Shown in pieces: positions 1 through 10,636 of a stretch of 58,763 nucleotides of DNA. Position 1 is the first letter of the stretch; each line of letters opens with the position of its first letter. Under the pieces are notes generated by a model that saw only the letters and a list, made by a program, of their open reading frames with translations, ran no database searches and had not been told where the DNA came from. The DNA comes from Alphaproteobacteria bacterium (GTDB lineage: Bacteria; Pseudomonadota; Alphaproteobacteria; Rhizobiales; Beijerinckiaceae): NCBI GenBank assembly GCA_021325385.1, contig JAJPHH010000120.1, forward strand, positions 1-58,763. Direction: 5' to 3'. A program made the position numbers and the translations under genes.

Positions 1-1
1 C

Positions 2-382
2 GACAATTTCGATTTCGACGTGGTGACCGCCGCCTTTGGCGGCAATCCGACGCCGGGCGTGGAGCTGCGCATCTTTTTCTCTTCCGCCGCCGCCAAGCAG
101 CCGGGCTCACGCAACTTGGCCGGAATCGCCGATCCCGTGGTCGACGCGCTGGTCGACAAAATCGCCAAGGCGCAATCGCGGCCAGAGCTCAACACGGCCT
201 GCCGGGTTCTCGATCGCGTCCTGCGCGCCGGCCATTATTGGGTGTCGCAATGGTACCGCGACCAAGCCTTGCTCGCCTATTGGGACGCGTTCTCGCGGCC
301 CGACAAGCAGCCGAAAATGGGCACCGGCGCGCCCGATACCTGGTGGTGGGACGAAGAGAAGGCGAAGAAGATTGGCCTCTGA
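2..382 (+). CDS. yejA: ABC transporter substrate-binding protein YejA-type, C-terminal part (5' end outside window)
   Basis: The last 126 residues of an extracellular solute-binding protein (family 5) are visible; the frame is open from base 2 to a TGA at 380-382. The segment ends in a tryptophan-rich tail (DTWWWDE), as is usual for the periplasmic peptide-binding protein of the YejABEF importer, which delivers oligopeptides (microcin C in E. coli). Its identity rests mainly on context, because yejB, yejE and yejF follow on the same strand. Unusually, about 630 bp separate it from yejB, and that gap is filled by a palindromic element. The signal peptide and most of the binding domain lie outside the window. 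Confidence 0.85.
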   Translation, partial: DNFDFDVVTAAFGGNPTPGVELRIFFSSAAAKQPGSRNLAGIADPVVDALVDKIAKAQSRPELNTACRVLDRVLRAGHYWVSQWYRDQALLAYWDAFSRPDKQPKMGTGAPDTWWWDEEKAKKIGL

Positions 383-427
383 CGCCGCCATCGGTAACGC
401 CATCGCCGGAGGCGGCTGCGCGTCTGC

Positions 428-985
428 GTCATTCCCGCGCAAGCGCAGGGCTGTCCGGGGAAAGGCCTGCGCCTTGGTCCGGCGACTTGGCTTGCTTTCA
501 ACACCGCGGCGCCACGCCGCCCGATCGCCGTCAACCCGCCATGGCGGCACAAAGGTACGTGCAACACGATGTCTGCCCGCGCGGCGCCATGGCGGGTGCT
601 CCGCTTGCGCTCCGCCCCTTCCGAGTGACGGCGACCGCTCGGCGTGGCTATTGGCGACCAAGACGTTTTGCTGCCGAAACCGGCCGTTCGGCCGTTTCGA
701 GCAGCAAAACGTCTTGGTTGCAAAAAGGCCATCGAGGCGGGCGCGGGTCAATGTTCGCGAAGCGGAGCGGAGCGACCGGCGAAGCCGGCTCGGCCTTGAG
801 GCGCGCCCGCCTCGATGGCGGCGCGGTGTTCGGGATTTGCTTTCTCGAGCGCGCTCGTTACTGAGTCTAGCTCGTCAGAAGCCCGCGAATAAACTCGATA
901 TCGCCCTGTTTCGCGACCGGCGCGCTCCGGGCGTCAAATTTGCCCTCATTTTCCCCGGACAGCCCTGCGCTTGCGCGGGAATGAC
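428..985. repeat. 558-bp palindromic element (36-bp perfect terminal inverted repeats, three internal hairpins)
   Basis: Bases 428-463 and 950-985 are perfect 36-bp inverted repeats containing ATTCCCGCGCAAGCGCAGGG. Between them lie three hairpins: 511-648 (with a 13-bp perfect stem 534-546/585-597 and outer pairing CGCCGTCA/TGACGGCG), 651-718 (stem 657-680/694-718 with one bulged base), and 729-818 (17-bp perfect stem 729-745/802-818). The order and linkers match repeats near 47.5 and 49.2 kb. No believable gene lies inside it. It looks like a non-autonomous interspersed repeat inserted in the yej operon; I saw no clear target duplication. Confidence 0.85.
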
Positions 986-1011
986 ACAGCGCAGCGCGAC
1001 AGGTTGAAGCC

Positions 1012-2094
1012 TTGCTCGCCTATATCGCCCGCCGCATCCTGTTGATGGTCCCGACCATCTTCGGCATCATCCTTATCTCCTTCATCATCGTGCAATTCGT
1101 GCCGGGCGGGCCGGTCGAGCGGGCCATAGCCCAATTGCAAGGCCTTGACGAAAGCGGGCGAGGCGGCGCGATGATGGGAGCGGCCGCCGCCCATGTCGGC
1201 GACATTTCTTCGCGCTATCGCGGCGCGCAAGGCCTCGATCCGAAATTCATCAAGGAGCTCGAAAAACAATACGGCTTCGACAAGCCGGCCACCGAGCGGT
1301 TTTGGCTTCTGGTCAAGAACTACGCGACCTTCAGTCTCGGCGACAGCTATTTTCGCAACGAACCAGTCTTGAAGCTGGTGCGCGAGAAACTGCCCGTCTC
1401 GATCTCGCTCGGCGTGTGGATGACCCTGATCTCCTACGCGATCTCCATTCCGCTCGGCATTCGGAAGGCGGTGAAAGACGGATCCCGCTTCGACACTTGG
1501 ACCTCCGGCGTCATCATCGTCGGCTACGCCATACCGAGCTTCCTATTCGCCATTTTGCTGATCGTGCTGTTTTGCGGCGGCTCCTTCTGGCAAATCTTCC
1601 CGTTGCGCGGCCTGACCTCGGATAATTTCGCCGATCTCTCCTGGCCGCAAAAGGTCGTCGACTACCTCTGGCACGTTACGCTTCCCGTCGCCGCCCTGGT
1701 CCTCGGTTCGTTTGCGACGACGACGCTTTTGACCAAGAACTCGTTCCTTGACGAGATCAAGAAAGCCTATGTGCAGACGGCGCGGATGAAGGGCCTAACC
1801 GAGCGCCAAGTGCTCTACGGCCATGTCTTCCGCAATGCGATGCTGATCGTCATCGCCGGCTTCCCCGGCGCGTTCATCGGCGCTTTCTTTACCGGCTCCC
1901 TGCTCATCGAGAAGGTCTTCACGCTCGACGGCCTCGGCTATCTCTCTTACGATTCGCTGATGAACCGCGACTATCCGGTGGTCCTCGGCAACCTCTACAT
2001 TTTCTCTCTTCTCGGTCTTGTCGTAAATCTGATCTCCGACCTCACCTACACCGTGATCGATCCGCGCATCGATTTCGAGACGCGGGAGGTCTGA
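1012..2094 (+). CDS. yejB: YejB, inner-membrane permease of peptide ABC transporter
   Basis: Permease subunit (360 aa, usual length) of the YejABEF oligopeptide importer. The N-terminus [18 protein letters not shown] followed by [10 protein letters not shown] is characteristic of YejB, and it fixes the TTG at 1012 as the start. Several hydrophobic segments follow, and the cytoplasmic EAA-type loop ([20 protein letters not shown]) near residues 250-275 would contact the ATPase. It is one base from yejE. The right end of the palindromic element lies only 26 bp upstream, so its original link to yejA transcription has been altered. Confidence 0.92.
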   Translation: MLAYIARRILLMVPTIFGIILISFIIVQFVPGGPVERAIAQLQGLDESGRGGAMMGAAAAHVGDISSRYRGAQGLDPKFIKELEKQYGFDKPATERFWLLVKNYATFSLGDSYFRNEPVLKLVREKLPVSISLGVWMTLISYAISIPLGIRKAVKDGSRFDTWTSGVIIVGYAIPSFLFAILLIVLFCGGSFWQIFPLRGLTSDNFADLSWPQKVVDYLWHVTLPVAALVLGSFATTTLLTKNSFLDEIKKAYVQTARMKGLTERQVLYGHVFRNAMLIVIAGFPGAFIGAFFTGSLLIEKVFTLDGLGYLSYDSLMNRDYPVVLGNLYIFSLLGLVVNLISDLTYTVIDPRIDFETREV

Positions 2095-2095
2095 C

Positions 2096-3261
2096 ATGGA
2101 CGCGACGCCGCTCGCGCCTCCCCGCGCTTTCTCTCATGGTTGGCTCCGGCTCGGGCCGATGGGCCGGAGGCGGCTTGACAATTTTCGCCGCAACCGGCGC
2201 GGCTATTGGTCGGCTTGGATTTTCTGCGTTCTTTTCGGCCTGTCGCTGTTCGCGGAGTTCATCGCCAACGACAAGCCGATCGTCGCCTCGTACCAGGGCG
2301 AGCTGCTGTTTCCGATCTTCGTCAATTATCCGGAAGAGAAATTCGGCGGTTTCCTCGCCGAGACGGACTATCGCGATCCGACCATCGCCAATGAAATCGC
2401 GGCGCATGGCTGGATGATCTGGCCGCCGATTCGCTTCGCCAACAACACGCGCAATCTCGACCTGCCGACGCCGGCGCCCTCGCCGCCGACATGGATGCTG
2501 AGCGAGGCGCAGTGCCAGGCGGCGCTGAAAGCGATCGAATCGCGCGATCCGCAAAAGACCGTCAAAGGCCCGGGCTCCTGCCGCGACCTCGAATGGAACT
2601 GGCTCGGCACGGACGATTCCGGCCGCGACGTGCTGGCGCGCGTGATCTACGGTTTTCGCCTCTCGCTGGTCTTCGGCCTCATCCTCGCCGGCGTCTCCTC
2701 GATCGTCGGCGTCGCCGCTGGCGCGGTGCAAGGCTATTTCGGCGGCTGGCTCGATCTGACCATGCAACGGCTGATCGAAATCTGGTCGTCGCTGCCGCAT
2801 CTCTACATCTTGATCATTCTATCGGCGATCCTCGCGCCGAGCTTTTTGCTCCTCCTGTTCATCCTGCTGCTGTTCTCCTGGGTCAGCCTCGTCCATCTCG
2901 TCAGAGCGGAGTTCCTGCGCGCGCGCAATTTCGAGTATGTCAACGCCGCCCGGGCGCTCGGCCTCTCCAACGGCAAGATCATCGTCAAGCACGTCCTGCC
3001 CAACGCCATGGTGGCGACGCTGACGTTCCTGCCGTTCATCGTCAATTCCTCGATCGGCACATTGACCTCGCTTGATTTCCTCGGGCTCGGCATGCCGCCG
3101 GGCACGCCGTCGCTCGGCGAATTGCTGCTGGAGGGGAAAAACAACCTGTCGGCGCCGTGGCTCGGCCTTACCGGGTTCTTCGTCGTCGCGGTCATGATGT
3201 CGCTGCTCGTCTTCATCGGCGAAGCGGTGCGCGACGCGTTCGATCCGCGGAAGACTTTCGC

Positions 3262-3265
<4 letters not shown>
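2096..3265 (+). CDS. yejE: YejE, second permease of peptide ABC transporter
   Basis: Second inner-membrane permease (389 aa) of the Yej importer. It has a first membrane segment around residues 38-58 and then a long periplasmic insert (about residues 60-190), as is typical of YejE. Four to five membrane helices follow, with the EAA loop NAARALGLSNGKIIVKHVLP near residue 285. The motif GTDDSGRDVLARVIYG, common to oligopeptide permeases of the DppC/OppC type, precedes the membrane core. The ATG sits one base after the yejB stop, and the stop overlaps the yejF start, so the three genes are translationally coupled. Confidence 0.92.
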
Positions 3266-4884
<1,619 letters not shown>

Positions 4885-4947
4885 GTCAGGTACGTCCTTG
4901 TTGCGCAAGCAGCGAGAGGGGCGCCGGTGGCATAAAAGGGGAACGTC

Positions 4948-6165
4948 ATGGGCCGCGCCCTTCTCATCGTGCTCGATTCCGTCGGCTGCGGCGGCGCAGA
5001 GGATGCGGCTTCCTACGGCGATCAGGGCGCCGATACGCTCGGCCATATCGCGGCGGCTTGCGCCGAGGGCCGCGGCGACCGCGACGGCCTGCGGCGAGGC
5101 CCGCTCGCTTTGCCCAATCTGGATCGCCTCGGCCTCGGCCGCGCCATGGCGGCCTCGACCGGCCGCAAGCCGCCGGGCCTCGGCGAGGTCGAGCCGATCG
5201 GCCAGTGGGGCTACGGCGTTGAGACCTCGCTCGGCAAGGACACGCCGTCGGGCCATTGGGAAATCGCCGGCACGCCGGTGCGCTTCCAATGGGGCTATTT
5301 CCCGCCAACCATTCCCGCCTTCCCGTCAACTCTCACCAAGGCGCTGATCGAAGAAGCGCGATTGCCGGGCATTCTCGGCGACAGCCGCGCGTCCGGCACG
5401 GACGTGATCGACGAGTTCGGCGAGGAGCATTTAAGGACGCTGAAGCCGATCTGTTACACCTCGGCCGATTCCGTGCTGCAGATCGCGGCGCATGAGGAGG
5501 CTTTCGGCCTCGAGCAGCTATACGAGCTTTGCCGCATCGCGCGCCGGCTTTGCGATCCGCTGAAGATCGGTCGCGTCATCGCCCGGCCCTTCGTCGGCCG
5601 CGCCAAGGGCGAATTCGCGCGCACGCCGCGGCGCAAGGATTTCGCCATGCCGCCGCCGCCGGGCAACATTTTCGAGCGCGCCGCCGCGGCCGGCCGCGAC
5701 ATCGTCTCGGTCGGCAAGATCGGCGACATATTCGCCCATAGCCATACCGGCCGCGAGCTCAAGGGCGCGAGCAACATGGCTCACGTCGATCTGACGCTGG
5801 CGGCCTTGGCGAGTGCTGGAGACGGCGGACTGATTTTCGTCAATCTCGTCGATTTCGACACCGAATACGGCCATCGCCGCGATGTCCCCGGCTACGCCGC
5901 TTCCCTCGAAGCCTTTGATCGTCGCCTGCCTGAAATCGCGGCGGCGATGCATGGCGACGATTACGCCGTCATCACCGCCGATCACGGCAACGATCCGACC
6001 TGGCGCGGCTTCGACCATACGCGCGAGCATGTCCCGATCCTCGCCTTCGGCTCCGGCGCCAGAGCCGGGCCGATCGGCCGGCGCGAGACTCTCGCCGACA
6101 TCGCCCAGACCCTGTCGAAAAAACTCGACCTCCCGCCCGGACAGGACGGCCAGAGCTGGATTTGA
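4948..6165 (+). CDS. deoB: Phosphopentomutase
   Basis: Cytoplasmic enzyme (405 aa) interconverting ribose or deoxyribose 1-phosphate and 5-phosphate in nucleoside salvage. It belongs to the alkaline-phosphatase superfamily: the N-terminal [11 protein letters not shown] contains the first metal ligand, GHWEIAG lies in the middle, and [17 protein letters not shown] followed by [10 protein letters not shown] carries the C-terminal Asp/His metal ligands. The length is normal. AAAGGGGAA precedes the ATG. A HIT protein gene follows after 3 bp, probably co-transcribed. Confidence 0.96.
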   Translation: MGRALLIVLDSVGCGGAEDAASYGDQGADTLGHIAAACAEGRGDRDGLRRGPLALPNLDRLGLGRAMAASTGRKPPGLGEVEPIGQWGYGVETSLGKDTPSGHWEIAGTPVRFQWGYFPPTIPAFPSTLTKALIEEARLPGILGDSRASGTDVIDEFGEEHLRTLKPICYTSADSVLQIAAHEEAFGLEQLYELCRIARRLCDPLKIGRVIARPFVGRAKGEFARTPRRKDFAMPPPPGNIFERAAAAGRDIVSVGKIGDIFAHSHTGRELKGASNMAHVDLTLAALASAGDGGLIFVNLVDFDTEYGHRRDVPGYAASLEAFDRRLPEIAAAMHGDDYAVITADHGNDPTWRGFDHTREHVPILAFGSGARAGPIGRRETLADIAQTLSKKLDLPPGQDGQSWI

Positions 6166-6168
6166 GAA

Positions 6169-6591
6169 ATGCCCGGTTTCGTACTCGACGAGCGCCTGGC
6201 GGCCGATACGATCGCGCTCGGTGATGCGCGTTTGTCGCGCCTGCTGCTGATGAACGACCGGCGCTTTCCGTGGCTGATTCTCGTCCCGCGCCGCGCCAAC
6301 GCCGTCGAACTCTTCGACCTTGCGTCGGAGGAGCGCGCGCTTCTCGTCGAGGAGATCGCCCAAGTGTCAAAAAAGCTGTCGCAGCGCGTCGGCGTCGAAA
6401 AGATCAATGTCGCCGCGCTCGGCAATATGGTGCGGCAACTGCACGTCCATGTGATCGGCCGGGCGAAGCACGATGCGGCCTGGCCCGGCCCGGTCTGGGG
6501 CGCGGGCGCGCGCCAACCCTATGAAGCGGCGGACGCGCAGCGCCTGTCGGATGAACTGGCGGAAGCCATGGCTCATATTTTAGTCGATTGA
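6169..6591 (+). CDS. HIT-domain nucleotide hydrolase/transferase family protein
   Basis: Single HIT-domain protein of 140 aa. The histidine triad region reads QLHVHVIGR, so the first triad histidine is glutamine while the central (nucleophilic) and third positions are kept. This variant is frequent in alphaproteobacterial HIT proteins. The family cleaves or transfers nucleoside monophosphates; the substrate cannot be predicted here. It starts 3 bp after the deoB stop, suggesting a shared transcript with nucleoside salvage. About 130 bp without a gene follow; a short GCGCGA/TCGCGC hairpin lies just after the stop but has no T-run. Confidence 0.9.
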   Translation: MPGFVLDERLAADTIALGDARLSRLLLMNDRRFPWLILVPRRANAVELFDLASEERALLVEEIAQVSKKLSQRVGVEKINVAALGNMVRQLHVHVIGRAKHDAAWPGPVWGAGARQPYEAADAQRLSDELAEAMAHILVD

Positions 6592-6724
6592 GCGCGAAAT
6601 CGCGCCGAATTCCCGGCGCCCGCGCCTAAGCGCCGCAGCGCCCGGCAGCGCAAGTTCTCGAGCCGGATAGCGCCTTGCGCGAGCGGGAGGTCGCGACTAG
6701 TGTCCGCGCCGAAAAAACCCGACC

Positions 6725-7732
6725 ATGTCGCAAGGTCCGAATTTCGAGAGCGCAATGTCGATCTCTTCTTCTTCCGCCGATCATATTGTCGACCGCCGGC
6801 GCATGCGCCGGCAGGTGACGTTCTGGCGCGCCGCGGCCTTCGTCGTTCTCGCGCTGGCGATCATCGGCTTGGGCTGGCGCTATAGCGGACTGCCGACCGG
6901 CTCTCGCCTCGAGCCTCACATTGCGAGGGTCACGATCACCGGCCTGATCACCGGCGACGATGCGTCGCTGAAAATGCTGCGCGACATCCGCACGTCCAAC
7001 GCCAAAGCCGTCTTGCTGCGCATTTCCAGCCCGGGCGGGACGACCGCCGGCGCGGAACGGCTTTATGACGAATTGCGCCGGCTCGCCGCCAAGAAGCCGG
7101 TCGTCGCCGAGGTCGATACGATGGCGGCGTCCGGCGCCTATATCGCGGCGCTCGGCGCGGACCGGATTTTCGCGCTGGGCAATTCGCTGGTCGGTTCGAT
7201 CGGCGTGCTCGTCCAATATCCGAACTTCGCCGGCCTCCTCGACAAGATCGGCGTCAAATACGAGGCGGTCAAATCGTCGCCGCTCAAGGCCGAGCCGAAC
7301 GGCTTCGAACCGACGAGCGAACAAGCGCGCGCGGCGATGGCCTCGCTGGTCGGCGACAGCTACGAATGGTTCAAGAAGCTGGTGAAGGACCGCCGGAGCC
7401 TATCCGACAACGAATTGGCCGCGGTCGATGATGGCCGGGTCTTTACCGGCCGTCAGGGTCTTGACCTGAAGCTTATCGATGCGATCGGCGGCGAGCGCGA
7501 CGCGATCGCTTGGCTCGAAACTCAAAAAGGCGTCGCCAAGGACCTTCCGGTGCTCGATTGGAAGCCCGACAGCGGGCTGAGCGGCTTCGCGCTCTTCGGC
7601 TCGGCCGCGGCGGTCGCCGATTGGCTCGGCCTGACGACGATCGGGACGCTTTTGCGCCAAAGCGAGCTGGCCGGCGAGAGTCAATTGCTTGACGGTCTTG
7701 TGTCGATTTGGCAGCTTCCTAATCGAGACTGA
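6725..7732 (+). CDS. sppA: Signal peptide peptidase SppA, short form (S49 family)
   Basis: Membrane-anchored serine protease (335 aa from ATG 6725) that degrades cleaved signal peptides. A basic N-terminus is followed by one membrane segment (about residues 33-50), then the S49 domain: [15 protein letters not shown], the nucleophile serine in MAASGAYIA (about residue 136), and the general-base lysine in SSPLKAEPN (about residue 188). This is the single-domain form of about 300-335 aa, not the double-length E. coli protein. An ATG at 6755 (MSISSSS) is an equally possible start. ihfB follows, as is common in alphaproteobacteria. Confidence 0.88.
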   Translation: MSQGPNFESAMSISSSSADHIVDRRRMRRQVTFWRAAAFVVLALAIIGLGWRYSGLPTGSRLEPHIARVTITGLITGDDASLKMLRDIRTSNAKAVLLRISSPGGTTAGAERLYDELRRLAAKKPVVAEVDTMAASGAYIAALGADRIFALGNSLVGSIGVLVQYPNFAGLLDKIGVKYEAVKSSPLKAEPNGFEPTSEQARAAMASLVGDSYEWFKKLVKDRRSLSDNELAAVDDGRVFTGRQGLDLKLIDAIGGERDAIAWLETQKGVAKDLPVLDWKPDSGLSGFALFGSAAAVADWLGLTTIGTLLRQSELAGESQLLDGLVSIWQLPNRD

Positions 7733-7784
7733 GTGGAAATTCCGCCCGCGCGTCCTTTGCCGGCCGCCAATGATGGGGAATCCA

Positions 7785-8075
7785 TTGATTAAGTCCGAAC
7801 TGGTGCAGCGGATGGCCGCGCGCAATCCGCATCTCTACCAGCGCGACGTCGAAAACATTGTCGACGCCATTCTCGACGAGATCACGGCCGCTCTGGCGCG
7901 CGGGGAAAGGGTTGAATTGCGCGGCTTCGGCGCGTTCTCGACCAAGCAACGCGCCGCCCGTACGGGACGCAATCCGCGCACCGGCGACCAGGTGCCGGTG
8001 ATCGAAAAGGTCGTCCCCTTCTTCAAGACGGGCAAGGAAATGCGCGAGCGGCTCAACAAGGGCGTCGACGGCTGA
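7785..8075 (+). CDS. ihfB: Integration host factor subunit beta
   Basis: DNA-bending HU/IHF-family protein (96 aa). [20 protein letters not shown] is the typical N-terminus, and ELRGFGAFS plus [13 protein letters not shown] cover the DNA-binding beta arm with its intercalating proline. I chose the TTG at 7785 because family members begin MIKSELV and GGGGAA (7775-7780) lies at ribosome-binding distance; ATGs at 7770 and 7773 would add four or five residues. With IHF-alpha encoded elsewhere it bends DNA, for example at sigma-54 promoters such as those used by the NtrC-type regulator in this window. Confidence 0.92.
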   Translation: MIKSELVQRMAARNPHLYQRDVENIVDAILDEITAALARGERVELRGFGAFSTKQRAARTGRNPRTGDQVPVIEKVVPFFKTGKEMRERLNKGVDG

Positions 8076-8088
8076 CGCGGCGATTTGA

Positions 8089-8391
8089 ATGTTGAGGGCC
8101 GCGAAATTCGTCGTTCTTGCGCTCGTCGCCGTCGTCCTCCTGCTTTTTGCTTTCGCCAATCGGCAAATCATCGACGTATCGTTCGATCCTTTCGCGTCGA
8201 ATGGCGCGCCGGCCTTCGCCGTCGCAGCGCCGCTTTTTCTTGTTCTGATGATCGCGCTGATCCTCGGCGTCATGGTCGGCGGCGCGGCGGTTTGGCTGAG
8301 TCAAGGCAGGTTTCGCAAAGCTGCGCGGCTGCGCCGCGCGGAAGTCGAACGACTGCGCAGCCAGTCCGCTGGCGTACCGAGCGTCCACTGA
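8089..8391 (+). CDS. LapA-domain (DUF1049) small inner-membrane protein
   Basis: Small protein of 100 aa with two hydrophobic helices (about residues 5-25 and 44-70), a short periplasmic loop beginning NRQIIDVSFDPF, and a basic C-terminal tail (RLRRAEVERLR) likely to be helical in the cytoplasm. This is the layout of the lipopolysaccharide-assembly protein A domain. E. coli LapA works with LapB in controlling LpxC; no lapB is nearby, so only the domain call is safe. It starts 13 bp after ihfB, with which it probably shares a transcript. Confidence 0.8.
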   Translation: MLRAAKFVVLALVAVVLLLFAFANRQIIDVSFDPFASNGAPAFAVAAPLFLVLMIALILGVMVGGAAVWLSQGRFRKAARLRRAEVERLRSQSAGVPSVH

Positions 8392-8443
8392 CCGCGATGT
8401 ATCTGCGCGCTCGTTCTGATCTCGCCGTCAAGCGAGGCGCGCC

Positions 8444-9391
8444 ATGCAACTGATCGACGCGAAGGCGATCGACGGGCGGCTCGATTTTCCCCGTTTGATC
8501 GACGCGCTGGCCGAGGCGTTTCGCGGCGACCTCGCCGCGCCCGAGCGCGCCCATCATCGCATCGAGCGGCCCGGCGGCGCTGCGGCGACGCATCTGCTGA
8601 TGCCGGCTTGGACGACGTCCGCTGCTCGTCACGACGCGTTTCTCGGCACGAAAATCGTCAGCGTCTTTCCCGACAACGCTTCGCGCGGCCTGCCCGCGGT
8701 CCACGGCCTCTACGTGCTGCAGTCCGGCGAGACGGGCGAGCCTCTGGCGGCGATCGACGGAACGCGACTGACGCAATGGCGCACCGCCGCAGCCTCCGCT
8801 CTCGCCGCGCGCTTCCTCGCCAGAGGCGACGCGCGCCGCTTGCTCATGGTCGGCGCCGGCGCGATGGCGCCGTTTCTGATCGGAGCGCATCGCGCCGTCC
8901 GACCGATCGCCGAAATCGCACTTTGGAACCATCATCGCGCCGGCGCGGAGCGGCTCGCGCAAACGCTCGCCGGCGAGGGGTTGCGCGTTACGGTCGTCGA
9001 CGACCTCGAGGCGGCGGCGCGCGAAGCCGACGTGATTTCTTGCGCGACCTTGTCGACGTCGCCGCTGATCAAAGGCGATTGGCTCAGAAGCGGCCAGCAT
9101 GTCGACCTTGTCGGCGCTTTCAACCTTCAGATGCGAGAAGTCGACGATCCGGCCTTGCGGCGGGCGCGCATTTTCATCGATACCGAGGCGGCCTTGCGCG
9201 AGGGCGGCGATGTCGCTGCGGCGATCGCCGCCGGCGCGATCGACAAGCGTCATATCGTGGCCGATCTCGGGGCGTTGTGCTCCGGCGCAAGCGGGCGAAG
9301 GAGCGACGACGAGATCACGCTGTTCAAGTCGATCGGCGCGGCGGTCGAGGACCTGGCGGCGGCCATGCTGGTTTGGCGCGCTCGCGGGTGA
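8444..9391 (+). CDS. Ornithine cyclodeaminase / mu-crystallin family protein
   Basis: NAD(P)-dependent enzyme family protein of 315 aa. TRLTQWRTAAASALAA lies in the substrate region, and LLMVGAGAMAPFLI near residue 130 is the Rossmann dinucleotide motif, followed by the conserved pattern DLVGAFNLQMREVD. Members include ornithine cyclodeaminase, alanine dehydrogenase and imine reductases, so the exact substrate is open. GAGGCGCGCC precedes the ATG. It stands alone between the ihfB group and the convergent dehydrogenase gene; the 185 bp between the two stops hold nothing I recognise. Confidence 0.88.
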   Translation: MQLIDAKAIDGRLDFPRLIDALAEAFRGDLAAPERAHHRIERPGGAAATHLLMPAWTTSAARHDAFLGTKIVSVFPDNASRGLPAVHGLYVLQSGETGEPLAAIDGTRLTQWRTAAASALAARFLARGDARRLLMVGAGAMAPFLIGAHRAVRPIAEIALWNHHRAGAERLAQTLAGEGLRVTVVDDLEAAAREADVISCATLSTSPLIKGDWLRSGQHVDLVGAFNLQMREVDDPALRRARIFIDTEAALREGGDVAAAIAAGAIDKRHIVADLGALCSGASGRRSDDEITLFKSIGAAVEDLAAAMLVWRARG

Positions 9392-9576
9392 CGCGATCCG
9401 CCGCCGCGGCGCCCAGCGGGACGAGAACGTCATTCGCGCAAACAAGAACGTGGTACGAGCGGCTCTTTCGGCTCTTGCCGCGGCCATCGGCGTCGGTTGC
9501 GCCTTGTGAGCCTTGAAGCCCCCTTCAATCGTCGGCGGCGGAATTCCTCAGGCGAGGTTCGACGCGGTTGGGCGCT

Positions 9577-10461
9577 CTATCGCGGCGCCCCGCGAATAAA
9601 GTTGATGATCCCCGAAAAGTCGTCGCCCGCATGTCCCGAAGCGGCGAACAGCCCATAGAGCTGCGCCGCCGCCGCGCCGAGTGGCGTTGAAGCCCCAGCG
9701 GCGAGCGCGGCCTCCTGCGCAAGCTTCAGGTCTTTCAGCATCAAAGCGGCGGCGAAGCCCGGTCTGTAGCCGTTATTGGCGGGCGAAGCGGGGACTGGGC
9801 CGGGAACCGGGCAATAGCTGGTCAGCGACCAGGATTGGCCGGACGCGGTGGAGGCGACGTCGTAGAGCGCTTGCCCGGAAAGGCCGAGCTTTTCGGCGAG
9901 GGCGAAGGCTTCGCAAGTGACGATCATCGTCGCGCCGAGGATCATGTTGTTGCAGATTTTCGCCGCCTGGCCGGCGCCGGCCTCGCCGCAATGGACGATG
10001 CGCTTGCCCATCTTCTCGAGTATCGGCCTGGCCGCGGCGAACGCCGTTTCGGCGCCGCCGCACATGAAAGTCAGGCTCGCCGCCTTGGCGCCGCCCACTC
10101 CGCCGGAGACCGGCGCGTCGAGCGAGGCGATACCGGCGCTTTTCGCCGCCTCATGGGCGCGGCGGGCGCTGTCGACGTCGATCGTCGAGCAATCGATGAA
10201 CAGCGCGCCCGGCCTGGCGGCGGGCAAAATATCGTCCCAGACCGAAAGCACGTGCTGCCCCGCCGGCAGCATGGTGACGACGATGTCGGCCGCCGCCGCC
10301 GCCTCGCGGCCGGACGGGGCGATCCCCGCGCCGTTCGTCGCCGCCTGCGCGCGTAGAGATTCGACCAAATCGAAGCCGATGACGCGATGGCCCGCCTTGA
10401 CTAGATTGGCGGCCATTGGCCCGCCCATATTGCCGAGACCGATGAAAGCGATTGCGGTCAT
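9577..10461 (-). CDS. mmsB: 3-hydroxyisobutyrate dehydrogenase family oxidoreductase
   Basis: Beta-hydroxyacid dehydrogenase of 294 aa. The N-terminal FIGLGNMGGPMAANLVKAGH is the nucleotide-binding motif, DAPVSGGVGGAKAASLTFM the substrate motif, and GAGQAAKICNN carries the catalytic lysine. Family members oxidise 3-hydroxyisobutyrate in valine breakdown, or reduce tartronate semialdehyde; the residues favour HIBADH, but no other valine-pathway gene is adjacent. GGAGGAGACGCA before the ATG is a strong ribosome-binding site. The 175 bp upstream, toward the MFS gene, carry no gene. Confidence 0.87.
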   Translation of the reverse strand: MTAIAFIGLGNMGGPMAANLVKAGHRVIGFDLVESLRAQAATNGAGIAPSGREAAAAADIVVTMLPAGQHVLSVWDDILPAARPGALFIDCSTIDVDSARRAHEAAKSAGIASLDAPVSGGVGGAKAASLTFMCGGAETAFAAARPILEKMGKRIVHCGEAGAGQAAKICNNMILGATMIVTCEAFALAEKLGLSGQALYDVASTASGQSWSLTSYCPVPGPVPASPANNGYRPGFAAALMLKDLKLAQEAALAAGASTPLGAAAAQLYGLFAASGHAGDDFSGIINFIRGAPR

Positions 10462-10636
10462 TGCGTCTCCTCCTCAGCCGCGAGGGCTCAGTTTGCGTCC
10501 TTCGCCGGCCCGCCGTCCAGGCGGCAGCAAACAGAAGCGGATTTCGGCGTCCGATTTATCCGAGCGAAAACCTTTTGAGCGGTAGGGCGCCGCTCCGCCC
10601 GCCTGGGCGTCGAGACGCGATTGCCGGCGGAGAGCC

